IMG/VR virus record: IMGVR_UViG_3300046674_000084
Location: 1-47,866 of that record
DNA from: a virus
DNA: 47,866 nt
Strand: one strand, 5' to 3'
Positions within the stretch are counted from its first letter, which is position 1. Each line of letters begins with the position of its first letter. The notes beneath the pieces were generated by a model, which saw only the letters and a list, made by a program, of their open reading frames with translations, was not told the DNA's origin and made no database searches. Below, piece by piece: positions 29,449 through 39,373 of this stretch. A program made the translations under genes and the position numbers.

Positions 29449-30066
29449 TTAGACTACTTCGTAATGACCGCCTACTAGCTGGGCGGTACCGTCTTTGGCT
29501 AGCAAGCCTTCACTAATCACGGTTGAACCTACCCGCATGCGCCCGTACAGCAGGGGCACGGGGCCGCCTTGGTACGTTGTGTTTTGTGCGCCCGTCAGGC
29601 TGTAGGATTTTTTCGTCTCGCCGTTGCCGCCGGACTGGTTAGCACTATGTGCGCTAATCATTTGCGCTACGCCGCCAAAGGCCATAGCCGCGCCCATCAT
29701 CATCATTTGAACGGCGTACGGGTTACCGAAGTACGCGGACACCGCGCCCGCAACGAAGAGGACCGCGCCCGCGATAGCTTGGAACACACCGCCATTTTTG
29801 CGCCCCGTCGTGACAGGGGCAATGCGAATGTCCATACCGCCGCTGGGGTACGCTAGCTCTTTCTCTCCGAGGTTGCGCTTACCAACGAAGACGGCGTAAC
29901 GGATACCCCGGTCTTCCGAGGTCATTAGCTCCCGCTCGAAGCCGGGGACCATAGCGCACAACGCGCGCGTAGCATCCCGAACCGAACCGACAACGAATGA
30001 ATGTACCCGCCCGAACTTGGCCCCTAGCTTGCCGTAGAGGCGAATAGTACTAACTCTCTCTTCCAT
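29449..30066 (-). CDS. Tail assembly protein, lambda gpI-like
   Basis: 205 aa. Pattern of the family: STIRLYGKLGAKFGR start, a GGMDIRIAPV segment, then a hydrophobic Gly/Ala-rich centre (VFQAIAGAVLFVAGAVSAYFG...MMMMGAAMAFGG) and a C-terminal PVPLLYGRMRVG motif. Needed for tail tip assembly with K and J. It overlaps the K gene end by 17 bp. Confidence 0.85.
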   Translation of the reverse strand: MEERVSTIRLYGKLGAKFGRVHSFVVGSVRDATRALCAMVPGFERELMTSEDRGIRYAVFVGKRNLGEKELAYPSGGMDIRIAPVTTGRKNGGVFQAIAGAVLFVAGAVSAYFGNPYAVQMMMMGAAMAFGGVAQMISAHSANQSGGNGETKKSYSLTGAQNTTYQGGPVPLLYGRMRVGSTVISEGLLAKDGTAQLVGGHYEVV

Positions 30067-30790
30067 AGTGCCTCCTTAGTGTGTGAGTGACGTAGGGCGC
30101 GTAGCGGGCTAGCTCGTCGCGCCGTGAGAGGGCGTTATAGCAATGGTGCAAGATTCGCCCGTCCCCGATGTAGACCGCCGCATGATTAGGGACGTTGTTA
30201 CGCGAGTGGATACGCATAAGAAGCACGTCCCCTACGGCGTACTCCGTACCCTCTGGCATGGCAACAAAGCCAGCCTTGGGGAAGCCTTCCGTGTAAAGGT
30301 CGCTATGCCCGTCTTGCCACCAATCATTAGCCCGGTAGAAGTCCGGAAGGTCTTCCCCGCGTTCCTGCCAGTAGTAGCGGCGGATAAGGCCGTAGCAATC
30401 GTTGGTACCGTGGGAGAACTGACAACCAACGAGCGGGGCGGAGTACCCGCTAGGGCTGAAGGTGTACCAGTCTTCGACAGCGACCGAGCCGTCTAGCTGT
30501 GCCCCTAGGCTAACAATGATCCACTCCGGGACGCCCGCCGCCTCGCATGCCGACAAGTCCGCCTCACTGGGCCGCGCTTGGCCGCCGGGGTGCGAGTGGA
30601 CGATAGCCGTAACCGGGCCGTTGTCTTCCGCGTCCGCGTAGTCCTCCGGGTCAATCTCGAAAGCGTTACGCGGGTCCGGGGATACGTTGCGGCACGGCTT
30701 GTAGAACCCGCCAGCGATTACGCCGCAACACTCTTGCGGGTAGACCGCTAGCGCGTGCATCGCTATCGCGTGTTTGTTAGATTCCGTCAT
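30050..30790 (-). CDS. Tail tip assembly protein, lambda gpK-like (JAMM plus NlpC/P60)
   Basis: 246 aa with two hydrolase domains. The N-terminal JAB/MPN domain has E20, H66-S-H68-P and PSEAD (D78). The C-terminal NlpC/P60 domain has the catalytic cysteine in NDCYGL (C132) and a histidine in NHAAVYIGDG (H203). It processes tail tip proteins and may cut peptidoglycan during entry. Start at 30790 overlaps the L stop (ATGA); a longer upstream frame has no ribosome site. Confidence 0.9.
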   Translation of the reverse strand: MTESNKHAIAMHALAVYPQECCGVIAGGFYKPCRNVSPDPRNAFEIDPEDYADAEDNGPVTAIVHSHPGGQARPSEADLSACEAAGVPEWIIVSLGAQLDGSVAVEDWYTFSPSGYSAPLVGCQFSHGTNDCYGLIRRYYWQERGEDLPDFYRANDWWQDGHSDLYTEGFPKAGFVAMPEGTEYAVGDVLLMRIHSRNNVPNHAAVYIGDGRILHHCYNALSRRDELARYAPYVTHTLRRHYGRES

Positions 30791-31461
30791 AGCGTCCCCG
30801 CCGTTCCCGCTGAGGGGAAGCCGCCGAATGGTAGCGGGTTGCTTGCGCCAAAGCGACACTTGCAGCTAGACAGCCGCTTACCGCAAGAGTCTTGCGTAGG
30901 GTCCGCCTGTTGGACGTTATTCTTATCGAAGTACACCATGCCGCTATAGCCGCACTCAATGCCGCGATACTGCCAGTTACACAGCGAGGCCAGCACTTGA
31001 CGGTTAGGGAGTTGCCGCCCGCTAAAGTCCAGCACGGACGACAGGGAAAACTCTACGCTAAGGTTGTCCTCTCCCGCCTTCTGTTCGATGACCCAAAGTT
31101 CTACCGGCATTTCCGCCGTAGGGTCCGCCGTAGGCTGGCCGTCCAAGTACTGGGCCAACGTGCGCTTGCGCTTGACCTTTGCGCCCACGAGGTCACCAAG
31201 GAGAATACACAGCGCGCTAATGGTCCCGTCCACGTTGGATACCGTGAGCGTAGGCGTAGACTGGGTAGCCCCGCCGCTACTACCGAACCCTTGGCCGATG
31301 ACGGGCCACGGCGAATACTCCACGCCTTGGAAGACGATAGAACCCGCCGTCAAGTGTGGATGGAACCGGAGGAGGTCACCGCCCATAGCCGTACTGTCAA
31401 TCTCGTATAGCTCTACGAGTCCGCCCGGTTCTAGCGCTTGAATGTCTGCGTTAATGGACAA
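30787..31461 (-). CDS. Minor tail protein, lambda gpL-like
   Basis: 224 aa. Family features are the N-terminal IQALEPGGLVELYEID, TPTLTVSNVDG, and C-terminal cysteines (LCNWQYRGIECGY, then SCGKRLSSCKCRFG) that in lambda gpL bind an iron-sulphur cluster. It forms part of the tail tip. Start AGGAGG upstream. Confidence 0.9.
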   Translation of the reverse strand: MSINADIQALEPGGLVELYEIDSTAMGGDLLRFHPHLTAGSIVFQGVEYSPWPVIGQGFGSSGGATQSTPTLTVSNVDGTISALCILLGDLVGAKVKRKRTLAQYLDGQPTADPTAEMPVELWVIEQKAGEDNLSVEFSLSSVLDFSGRQLPNRQVLASLCNWQYRGIECGYSGMVYFDKNNVQQADPTQDSCGKRLSSCKCRFGASNPLPFGGFPSAGTAGTL

Positions 31462-31477
31462 GTGTCCCTCCTATTGG

Positions 31478-31651
31478 TTAGTAGCCGACAATCCCGCCGT
31501 CAGCCAAGAATTCATCAAACTGGGTTTCGAATCGATGACCCGCACCAAGGGGCACGGTCCAAACGGTCCCCGTCTCGTCCGTGAATTGGATAGCGTCCAT
31601 AGAAGGGACACCGTCCATACCAAAGACCAAGTCAAAGCTAATTTCGTCCAT
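31478..31651 (-). CDS. Hypothetical small protein in the fibre region
   Basis: 57 aa from ATG 31651 with TAGGAG upstream: MDEISFDLVFGMDGVPSMDAIQF to FLADGGIVGY. Acidic and beta-rich. It sits between the last fibre-like gene and L. No family recognised. Confidence 0.55.
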   Translation of the reverse strand: MDEISFDLVFGMDGVPSMDAIQFTDETGTVWTVPLGAGHRFETQFDEFLADGGIVGY

Positions 31652-31666
31652 AAGAACTCCTAAAGG

Positions 31667-32674
31667 TTAAAGGCGTGCGTCTAGCGCGATGTCCACCGTT
31701 ACGTAAAGATTGTTTGGTCCGCTTACCGACGCTCCACGATACCGAATGGAAGACGGCGTAGCCATGTCGAGAACCGCGCCCGTAAAATTGGCGGACTCTA
31801 CTAGAGTGGTGACGGAAGCAGCAGGGACGGCGCGCATGGTTACGGCGTAGTTAGAGAACGCGCCGACCGCAGCAGCACCGACGCCTACGGGAATATCGAT
31901 ACCCATACGCAGAGTCTGGTAGAAGCGCTGCGCGCGCGCTAGCTCCGCTTGCGGGCCGCGATACTCGAAGGCCGTAGGCAAGCCTGTAGCCGGGGCGGTA
32001 GCCGGGCACGATTCCAGTTGCCACTGTGTAGTAAGTAGCGTGAAGGCCACGCTAGGCGGGAACCAAAGTCCTACCTGCAAGTTGCTATTCCCGGAACTTC
32101 CAGTAGCCTTTCCCGCCGTTGGCGGAAGGTCTACCCGTACGGAGAAGCGCTTAGGCGTCGTAGTGACAACCCAATTAACCGTAGGGTCTATAACGACTTG
32201 CGCGGCTGGGCTTCCGCCAGTGCCGAAGCCTTGCCGCACGATTGCTGCCGGTATCGTGACGGGGCCGCCGCCCGCGAGCCACAGCCAACACGAGAACGTA
32301 GCAGACCCGCCGCTAAGCGTACGCACGTCCTCTACGTTTTGCCATACACCGGAAGCCGTCGTAGTTGCGGCGCTACCTGTGTGTGGCGTGCTCTGTGTGA
32401 GCTTCAGCCCTTGCCACATAGGTTGAAACATTCCGGCTGGTTGAGTAGCCGGAACATCGGAAGTCCCGAACTGGGCGCTAGCCAACGTACCGCCCGTGCC
32501 GCCCATTACGTAGTACATAACGCACTTAGACCACACCGGAGCTACGCCTGTTGAACTGCCCGCCGCACCGGCGGTTTGCTCGAATTGCGGGTCTACGATA
32601 TGGTTACGGTTAGCAAGAGGTAACGTACCGTCAAAGAGTCCTAAGAGACTCGCTAATTTACTTAATGCACTCAT
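31667..32674 (-). CDS. Tail fibre-like/receptor-binding protein, third of three
   Basis: 335 aa. N-terminus MSALSKLASLLGLFDGTLPLANRNHIVDPQFEQ, a beta-sandwich (carbohydrate-binding-like) centre, ELARAQRFYQTLR and the end LDARL. The same AR(C/A)QR(F/Y)YQ-like element and final DARL appear in the fibre at 33543. Likely a short tail fibre or adhesin. Position between M and L is unusual for a lambda-like tail. Confidence 0.7.
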   Translation of the reverse strand: MSALSKLASLLGLFDGTLPLANRNHIVDPQFEQTAGAAGSSTGVAPVWSKCVMYYVMGGTGGTLASAQFGTSDVPATQPAGMFQPMWQGLKLTQSTPHTGSAATTTASGVWQNVEDVRTLSGGSATFSCWLWLAGGGPVTIPAAIVRQGFGTGGSPAAQVVIDPTVNWVVTTTPKRFSVRVDLPPTAGKATGSSGNSNLQVGLWFPPSVAFTLLTTQWQLESCPATAPATGLPTAFEYRGPQAELARAQRFYQTLRMGIDIPVGVGAAAVGAFSNYAVTMRAVPAASVTTLVESANFTGAVLDMATPSSIRYRGASVSGPNNLYVTVDIALDARL

Positions 32675-32683
32675 TGAGTCTCC

Positions 32684-33523
32684 TTAAAGTTCGCAATCGA
32701 TGACGATGGTTTGGCCAGACGGTGCCGTTTGGTGTGCGATAAGCTGTTGATAGCCGTTCGGGTCGTCATTTACGAACCCCGCCCCGTACCCGCTGATAGC
32801 GCAACCGGACATAGGCAGACGCATAGGCACAGGTAGCGCAATACCTACAGTCGTGTTGGCTGGGAAGTAGACGCGATCCTTATAGAAGACCCGGAGGCAT
32901 TGCCGCGCAACGTCCCCAATATCTTGTCGATCAAAAGCCGTAGCAGTGTTGCCCGCTTCTAGCTTAATATCCGACAGCGCTAGCTGTTGGCCGCTCGTTA
33001 GCGGGCTACCAATCTCTACACACATTCCACGGACAGCCGTAGCCGGTACCGTGAAAGTAACCGCGAAGTAATTCCAGCCAGCTACGATATTTGCCGGGGT
33101 TACGTACGCGCTAGCGCCCGTGGTACGGGAAGTCCAAACGTCCGTAGCGTCCGGAACGAACGCCGTAAGAGTAGGACGCACGCCGCCAACCGTGTGATAG
33201 ACCCAGCCGCTAAGAGTCACCGAACGCCCTACAAGGTCCACGATGTTTAGGGCCTCTATTCGCTGGCCTAGTACGCCGATGGTTGCGCCAGCGTTGGCAA
33301 TCAGGGAGAGGGCATTAGGGCTACCCGCGCCACGGTTGCCGTTGGTACTTACGTTCGCCGTACCGCCGCTTACGTAGCTGTACCATCGGTCTACCCAATA
33401 TTGGATAGCGCCGTTGACGTTGACCCCGCCGCCGCGTTTGTTGTAGCGGAAGTCTCCGTTATGCAAACGGTTACGGCCGCCCGCCCCGTCGGAGAGCCGC
33501 GCCGTGTTTAAAGCTTGTGACAT
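32684..33523 (-). CDS. Tail fibre-like/receptor-binding protein, second of three
   Basis: 279 aa beginning MSQALNTARLSDGAGGRNRLHNGDFRYNKRGGG. Contains a jelly-roll/carbohydrate-binding-like block (WVYHTVGGVRPTLTAF...VEIGSPLTSGQQLALSDIKLEAGNTATAFDRQ) and ARQCLRVFYK. Similar in plan to the flanking fibre genes. Function inferred. Confidence 0.7.
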   Translation of the reverse strand: MSQALNTARLSDGAGGRNRLHNGDFRYNKRGGGVNVNGAIQYWVDRWYSYVSGGTANVSTNGNRGAGSPNALSLIANAGATIGVLGQRIEALNIVDLVGRSVTLSGWVYHTVGGVRPTLTAFVPDATDVWTSRTTGASAYVTPANIVAGWNYFAVTFTVPATAVRGMCVEIGSPLTSGQQLALSDIKLEAGNTATAFDRQDIGDVARQCLRVFYKDRVYFPANTTVGIALPVPMRLPMSGCAISGYGAGFVNDDPNGYQQLIAHQTAPSGQTIVIDCEL

Positions 33524-33542
33524 GGTTTTGTACTCCTAATGG

Positions 33543-36242
33543 TTAAAGGCGGGCGTCTAGTTGCCACACGTAACCGACGAAGTACAGCATGCCGGTTGCG
33601 GTTGCGTTGCCTTGGAACGAGATACGTGTATTGCTGTAAGCGAAGAGAGTAGGCGTAGAGGTGTTACCTAACGATCCCGCAGTCTTCATAGAGCACGCGG
33701 GGTTAGCACGCATAGCAACCGGAAGGGCCAGTGACGCAATAACGTTCTGGGCCATCAACTGGTACCCTTGGTAGTCCGCTACTACCTGTTGGTAATACCG
33801 CTTACATATCGTTTCCTCGTCGAAGGGGTTAGGCGGGACAAACGGCGTAGCCGCTCCGCCAGTCTCTAGCTTCACTTGGGCCAGAAAGAACCCGTCCCCA
33901 GCTACCGCAGTGCCCGTAGGAACGTACTCAAAAATGATACCCATTTGCGAGGCGTTGTTAGGGATATCAAAAGTGAATGAGCGCTGAGTAAAGTTAGCGT
34001 TAAGGGTCTTAGAATCCCAAGCGGAGCTAGTCACGCCAGTAAAGCCCGTAGGGACTGTGCTGTCCGTGCCCGTGCCGAAAATTGCGCGTACTGAAAAGGA
34101 CTGTCCGATTAGCGCGCCGATACCCGCAACGCAGAAAGACAAGGTGTACTTGCGCCCGCGTAGACGTTTCACTTGGACACTCTCGAAGCTGTACGACACG
34201 TCGATAACCGCCGTACTCGTGTCTCCCGCTGTGCGGTTGATTTGGAGGACATTGGTAGACCCGGGGAGAGTCGTTACGCCCGCCACAAGCTGGGCCGTGT
34301 AGCCGCCAGCGTAGGCCGCGCGGAACACTTGCCAGCAATCCGCGATGTACGCGGTAGAGTTAGAGGTAGCGTTAGAGAACGAGGCCCCGTTTTGCCAAAC
34401 GTCAAAATTGCCGTTGACGAGCAAGTTAGGGTTAGACGCCGCCGCACCTTGTACGCGCCCGTCCGGGAACGTGAGGCCGCCCGAGGCAATGACCGGGTTA
34501 GTAGCCGCCAGCGCGTTAGCCACGTTGATAGGGTTAAGCGTCAAGATACCGAACTTTTCCGAACCGTCCGCCGTGAAGCCGACGAGCGTAAAGCCGGTAG
34601 CGTCCTCCGTGTAGTCTTCGCCCGGGGACAGCCACACGCCCCGGAGGGTCAAGTACGCAAAGCCCGGAGTGTGCGGGTACGCAATGTAGCTAGTGCCCGC
34701 CAAGGGCTGGACCCAAGGGAACGAGGGGAGATAGACCGTTGACGGGTTGTACGTGCCCGTAAGCCGTACCTCTATTTCCTCGTTGCCGTTGAGAGGGTCC
34801 ATAAAGTCAATATGGATACCGTCCGCACGAAGCGTAAAGTGGGTCCCGAGGCGGAGCGTAAGCCCGCTTCGATTGACTGACACGAACGGGGCAATAAAGC
34901 CCGGGGTACGAAGTGCGGTATCTCCGCTGGCGAACGTGCCTACCACGTCCGTAGTACCGACGAGGTAAAGCAAGCTGGACGATTGGGTAGACTGCGAGCT
35001 AGCGTTAGCCGCCGCTGCAATGCTGGCCTCTTGGCTGTACATCGTACCGACCGTACCCAATTCGACCTTAAGCCGCTTGAAGCCCGCACCCTTGGCCGTA
35101 GCCGCGACCGTGCCGCTAATGCCCTTGGTAAGCTGGACGTACGCCGTAAGGGCCGGGGTTGTGCCCGTGGCCGATTTGTGCGCCCAGCCCGTACCGTTCG
35201 TGCCCGTGAGGGAACACACCGCGCCAAGGCTGGTACCGTCCGCCTTGTAGGCCGTGAGAGTTGCCGCCAGCACGCCCGAGGTAACGCCCGAGGCCAGCAC
35301 GCTACCCGCAAGGTTCAGAGCGATACCCGGACCTACGTTGATAATGGTCCCGCTGTCCGCCGTAGGGGCCGCCAGAGGGGCCGCGTTGACGAACTGGCTA
35401 CCCAAGGCCGTAACCGGGTCCACGAGGCCGCCAAAGGCCGTACCAGACCACCCAATGTCCCCGAACTCTCCCGAGCCGTTGTACAGCAGATTGGGATTGG
35501 CCCGGGCCGTGAGAGTCCCCGTAACCGCGACCGCGCCCGCCATTGTGACCGCGCCGTCCAAGTTCGTAGCGCCCGTGACGTGCGCCGTATCAGCCGTGAG
35601 GCCGTTGGTTACAGCTTGCCCGCCGTTGGCCGTAGCCAAGCCGGTACTGTTGAGCGTAGCCGCCGTGACCTTGTTAGCCGCAACGTCCCCGTCAAACTGG
35701 GAAGTGCCGGTAACGTGCAACGTGTCCGCCGTGGCCCCGCCGTGTACCGTAGCGCCCGCGTTGGCCGACAACAGACCGCCCACAGAGGCCGCGCCGTCCG
35801 TAGAAAGCGTGCCGTGTACCGTCGTGTCTCCCGTAGCCTGTCCAGCGAGTACCTTCCAGCCCGTGGCCCCGTCCGTGTCCAGCGTGAAAGACGAACCCGG
35901 GGCGATGACCGTAACGCCCAGCGTGTCCGTGGTCCCCAATGCCTTCGCCAGCGTGGCTACAGCCGTGCCGATATTGCGGAGGTAGATTACTTGGTCTTTC
36001 TGGCACGTCACGGCGGAGGGCAAATTGAAAGTGCCCGGGGCGCTGAGGTTGATATTAAGCCGTTGGCCGACGTTGGCGCTAGTGAGTGCGCCCGGGGCCG
36101 TAAGGTCCGCGCCGCTGGCGAATGCCGATTGAGTAGCTACCGCGTCCGTGTTGGCGTTGACCTTAATAAACGCGGCGCGGACGGTATCCCCGTCTACCCC
36201 GCCCGGAGGCGTGCCGATAGCGATTTTTTGTAATGCTCCCAT
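33543..36242 (-). CDS. Long tail fibre-like protein, first of three
   Basis: 899 aa. The N-terminus (IGTPPGGVDGDTVRAAFIKVNANT) is of the type that starts trimeric phage fibres. Residues about 135-260 carry repeated TxGAxxVxGxLxA units suggesting a beta-helix shaft. The C-terminal third (NLLVNGNFDVWQNG..., VKLETGGAATPF, ETICKRYYQQV) is a carbohydrate-binding-like block, ending QLDARL. Its last codon overlaps the M region by 1 bp. Likely a receptor-binding fibre. Confidence 0.8.
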   Translation of the reverse strand: MGALQKIAIGTPPGGVDGDTVRAAFIKVNANTDAVATQSAFASGADLTAPGALTSANVGQRLNINLSAPGTFNLPSAVTCQKDQVIYLRNIGTAVATLAKALGTTDTLGVTVIAPGSSFTLDTDGATGWKVLAGQATGDTTVHGTLSTDGAASVGGLLSANAGATVHGGATADTLHVTGTSQFDGDVAANKVTAATLNSTGLATANGGQAVTNGLTADTAHVTGATNLDGAVTMAGAVAVTGTLTARANPNLLYNGSGEFGDIGWSGTAFGGLVDPVTALGSQFVNAAPLAAPTADSGTIINVGPGIALNLAGSVLASGVTSGVLAATLTAYKADGTSLGAVCSLTGTNGTGWAHKSATGTTPALTAYVQLTKGISGTVAATAKGAGFKRLKVELGTVGTMYSQEASIAAAANASSQSTQSSSLLYLVGTTDVVGTFASGDTALRTPGFIAPFVSVNRSGLTLRLGTHFTLRADGIHIDFMDPLNGNEEIEVRLTGTYNPSTVYLPSFPWVQPLAGTSYIAYPHTPGFAYLTLRGVWLSPGEDYTEDATGFTLVGFTADGSEKFGILTLNPINVANALAATNPVIASGGLTFPDGRVQGAAASNPNLLVNGNFDVWQNGASFSNATSNSTAYIADCWQVFRAAYAGGYTAQLVAGVTTLPGSTNVLQINRTAGDTSTAVIDVSYSFESVQVKRLRGRKYTLSFCVAGIGALIGQSFSVRAIFGTGTDSTVPTGFTGVTSSAWDSKTLNANFTQRSFTFDIPNNASQMGIIFEYVPTGTAVAGDGFFLAQVKLETGGAATPFVPPNPFDEETICKRYYQQVVADYQGYQLMAQNVIASLALPVAMRANPACSMKTAGSLGNTSTPTLFAYSNTRISFQGNATATGMLYFVGYVWQLDARL

Positions 36243-36574
36243 TAGAACGCCTCCGTAAATGTTGCGCTAAGTGTGTAGACGTTGCCGCCCGATGCTTTTA
36301 CGCTGTAGTCCGTACACCTAAATAGCGCTTGCGTGCGAAGGGGCGGAGTCCAGTAAAAGCGCGTTGCGCCTTTCATCGAATCCAAGAATGCTTTGATAGC
36401 GGAAATCGTAGCGCCCGAACCAACGAAGGTAAGGGGCCACGAGTCCGTTTTGTTATTGATGCCGTCCGATACCGCTTGTGAGTAGCCGTCTCCGAACTGG
36501 GCTACCCGCACCAAAAACTTGGTTGTGCCCGTAGGTTCTACGAGAGGTACCCACGTAAAGGTTTGAGTAGCCAT
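36242..36574 (-). CDS. Minor tail protein, lambda gpM-like
   Basis: 110 aa matching the M family: FTWVPLVEPTGTTKFLVRVAQFGDGYSQ, FLDSMKGATRFYWTPP, LFRCTDYSV. Functions in tail tip assembly between tape measure and L. Ends at the first base of the fibre gene. Confidence 0.9.
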   Translation of the reverse strand: MATQTFTWVPLVEPTGTTKFLVRVAQFGDGYSQAVSDGINNKTDSWPLTFVGSGATISAIKAFLDSMKGATRFYWTPPLRTQALFRCTDYSVKASGGNVYTLSATFTEAF

Positions 36575-36583
36575 AGTGCCTCC

Positions 36584-39373
36584 TTAGATGTTGCCGTGTT
36601 TAATCTGATAGGCGTAGCCGCCTTGGCCCCGCATCTTTTGGTCTAAGCGCTTGTCAAAGAACGCTTGGATATAAGCTTGCAGCGCCTTGGAGTCTTCCGG
36701 ATTCATACCGCCGCCGTCCCCGCTCGTAACGTTGACCGTGACATTGGCCCCGCCGCCAGAGGAAGCGGAGGAGGCCGACGAGGTACCGACCGGGCCGCCC
36801 GTGGCAAAGTGCGCCGCCTGTCCGCTGTTGATAGCGTCCAGCAATCCGCGATGCTTAGCCGCCGCGTCCGCCTTAATGACGTACTCCCCGTTGGAGAGCA
36901 TGGCCGGGATGCTATCGCTAGTGCCCGTGCCGGGGCCGCTAATGTGCCCGCCGGAAGCCTTAGCCAAAGGCATAGTAAAGCCGTAGCTGTTACCGCCCGC
37001 CGCTGGGGCACCCGAGCCGCCCGTAAAGAAGGACATAGCCGCTGTAACCGCCTGAACTTCCAGCATCTTAAGAACGATCTTTGCGAGGTCTTCCAAGATA
37101 GAAGCCGCCAAGTCACCAAACGATAGCTTGCCCGTAGTAACGAAGGTTTCCAGCGCGCTACTAATGTCGTTATAGGTAGCGGTAAACGCCTGTCCCATAG
37201 CTTCCGCCGTAGTAATGCCGTCCCCTTGCTGTTGCTTAAAGGCAATCTTGATTTGCGCGCCGTAATCGTTGCGTAGGGCGTCCTCTTTCTTCTTGTAGTT
37301 TTCGTACGCCTTCAACTCTTTGGCGTAGCCGTCTTCAACAATCGCCAGCCGCCGCGCTTGCTCCTCTTTGTTCGCGTCCCCGGGATACGCGTCCTCAATC
37401 TTGCGCTTGTCCTTCTGGTACGTGTCGTACAGCTTCAGCCGTACCGCGTAGTCCGCCGCCTCGCGTTGCGTGAGGACCGGAGTAGCGATAGCGCTGGCGT
37501 ATCCTTCCTCTTGCTCCCTCAGCTTTTCGTTTTGCGTGTCTACGAACTTGGTAAAGGCGTCTTGCCTTTTCTTCCATTCGCGCCCGAGGGAATCGCTAGC
37601 CGTCTGGACCGCCTTAACGTGCTCATGCTCAATCCGTCCTAGCTCTTGCTGGGCCGTCTGTGCCGCCGCTAAGTTGTGCTTTTGCTCCGCAAGGGCTATA
37701 CGCTTACGCTGTAGGTCTTCCTCTTTCTTGTACGCGTCCTCGTCTATTGCAATTTGCTTAGTGTAATAGTCTTGGTACGTGAGCAAGCCTTGTTCAAACT
37801 GGCCCTTAAGAACGTCGAGAGAGTCCTTACGGGCGTCCTCTAGGTTCTTAAGCTGCGTGTTGAGTGCGGCAATCTCGCCGTTGAGGGCGTTTTCGTCGTG
37901 CTTAGGCTTATGCTCTCCGCCCGTGCCCTTCGCAAAGTGGATTTCCTTTGTTCCCTTGGGTTCTTTATGGGCCGCTGCCGCCGCTTGGGCCTCGTCAGAA
38001 TACAACTTCTTTTGAAAGTTAAGGTAGTCTTGCCCCTCTTGTTTCATCTTGTCGTAGCCCGCCTTGGCGTGGCCCGCTATCTTGTCCCAGTTACCGCTAG
38101 TAAGGTCCGCCGCTATGTCGTCCAGCGTGCTAACCGTAGTGATAATCTGGCGTACGCCCGTGACGACCGTAGCCGCCGCCGTAACCACGGCCCGGAACAC
38201 TTCGAGAAGGCCCTTGTAGAAGCCGTCCAGAACCGGACCCATAACCGCGTTATCGGAGAAGGCATCCGTAATAGCGGAGATAGCCGGGAGCAGTTGCGCC
38301 TTGGCGTGCCTACTCATGGCTTCCATAGAGGCGTGGGCGTGCTCCGTCTTCTCTTTCATTTGATCCAGCGCGATAACGGTATTGTCCGCCAGTACGCCGC
38401 CCAGCTTGTTAGCTTCGTCCGTGAGGCTGTTGATACCTTCCCGCCCTTGGTTCAACAGGGGAAGGGCCTTTTCCCATTCCGAGCCAAATAGCTCTTGGGC
38501 TACCGCCGCCTTACCCGCACCGTCCGCCGAAGCGTGGAATGCGTCCGCAACGGCTAAAAGGGCCTCGTGGGAATCCATGCTCTTAAGCTGGCCCATAGAC
38601 AGCCCGAGGGCTTGGAACGCCTTGGCGTTCTCTTTGTTGCCTTCCTTCGCCTTGTTCAATGACTCGCTAAACGCAATGATGGACTTAGCGGAATCCTTCG
38701 AATCCATACCGACCGCGCCGAACGCAAAGGAGATTTCCTGAGCCGCCTTGGTCGTAAGCCCCGTCTGTTGAGACAGGTTCGACATATGGGCCGCGTACTC
38801 TTGTAGCTCCTCTCCCGCCTTGTGGACTAGTTCGCCAGTGACGAACATAGAGCCGCCGATAGCCGCAATACCCAGCGCTACCGGGTTAAACAGCAGAGAC
38901 ATAAGGTTCATACGCGAGGCCATAACCAGCAACGAGGAGGCGAATTGCTTACCGCGCCCTTGCGATAGCTCGTGGAAGAGAACGAGCATTTCCCGCTGTA
39001 CGCCCGCCGTCTTGAAAGTGGCCGCGCTAAACTCATGGTGCGCGCTTGTGGCGTGCTTAATCTGTTCAATCTGTTCTGCGAACGCGTTGCCTACGCCCAG
39101 CACTTGGGCCTTCATTTCCAACAATTCGCCCCGGGTCTTGCCCGCTGTCTTCGCCGTCCGGTCAAGTTCGATGACGTAGCGCGCAATCTTAAGCTGTGCC
39201 GCTTCCGTGTCCGCGCCGCTTGCGCGTAACGCGTCGTCAAACTTTTGGAGGACTTGCTTAGCGTCGTCCGTGCTCTTTGCGTACTTGGCTATGCTGTCTT
39301 TGGCCCGTGCGAACGCTACTACCGCCCCTTCAGAGTCCGCAGTGACGGCAATCTTTAATTCCCTATCTGCCAT
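36584..39373 (-). CDS. Tape measure protein
   Basis: 929 aa, long and helical, with an N-terminal LKIAVTADSEGAV start, hydrophobic segments about residues 150-190 (LLFNPVALGIAAIGGSMFV) and 370-410, and coiled-coil tracts (NGEIAALNTQLKNLEDARKD, EEDLQRKRIALAEQKHNLA). The end carries a GGHISGPGTGTSDSIPAMLSNGEYVI motif typical of the family. Its length sets tail length. Start has AAAGGAGAG upstream. Confidence 0.9.
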   Translation of the reverse strand: MADRELKIAVTADSEGAVVAFARAKDSIAKYAKSTDDAKQVLQKFDDALRASGADTEAAQLKIARYVIELDRTAKTAGKTRGELLEMKAQVLGVGNAFAEQIEQIKHATSAHHEFSAATFKTAGVQREMLVLFHELSQGRGKQFASSLLVMASRMNLMSLLFNPVALGIAAIGGSMFVTGELVHKAGEELQEYAAHMSNLSQQTGLTTKAAQEISFAFGAVGMDSKDSAKSIIAFSESLNKAKEGNKENAKAFQALGLSMGQLKSMDSHEALLAVADAFHASADGAGKAAVAQELFGSEWEKALPLLNQGREGINSLTDEANKLGGVLADNTVIALDQMKEKTEHAHASMEAMSRHAKAQLLPAISAITDAFSDNAVMGPVLDGFYKGLLEVFRAVVTAAATVVTGVRQIITTVSTLDDIAADLTSGNWDKIAGHAKAGYDKMKQEGQDYLNFQKKLYSDEAQAAAAAHKEPKGTKEIHFAKGTGGEHKPKHDENALNGEIAALNTQLKNLEDARKDSLDVLKGQFEQGLLTYQDYYTKQIAIDEDAYKKEEDLQRKRIALAEQKHNLAAAQTAQQELGRIEHEHVKAVQTASDSLGREWKKRQDAFTKFVDTQNEKLREQEEGYASAIATPVLTQREAADYAVRLKLYDTYQKDKRKIEDAYPGDANKEEQARRLAIVEDGYAKELKAYENYKKKEDALRNDYGAQIKIAFKQQQGDGITTAEAMGQAFTATYNDISSALETFVTTGKLSFGDLAASILEDLAKIVLKMLEVQAVTAAMSFFTGGSGAPAAGGNSYGFTMPLAKASGGHISGPGTGTSDSIPAMLSNGEYVIKADAAAKHRGLLDAINSGQAAHFATGGPVGTSSASSASSGGGANVTVNVTSGDGGGMNPEDSKALQAYIQAFFDKRLDQKMRGQGGYAYQIKHGNI

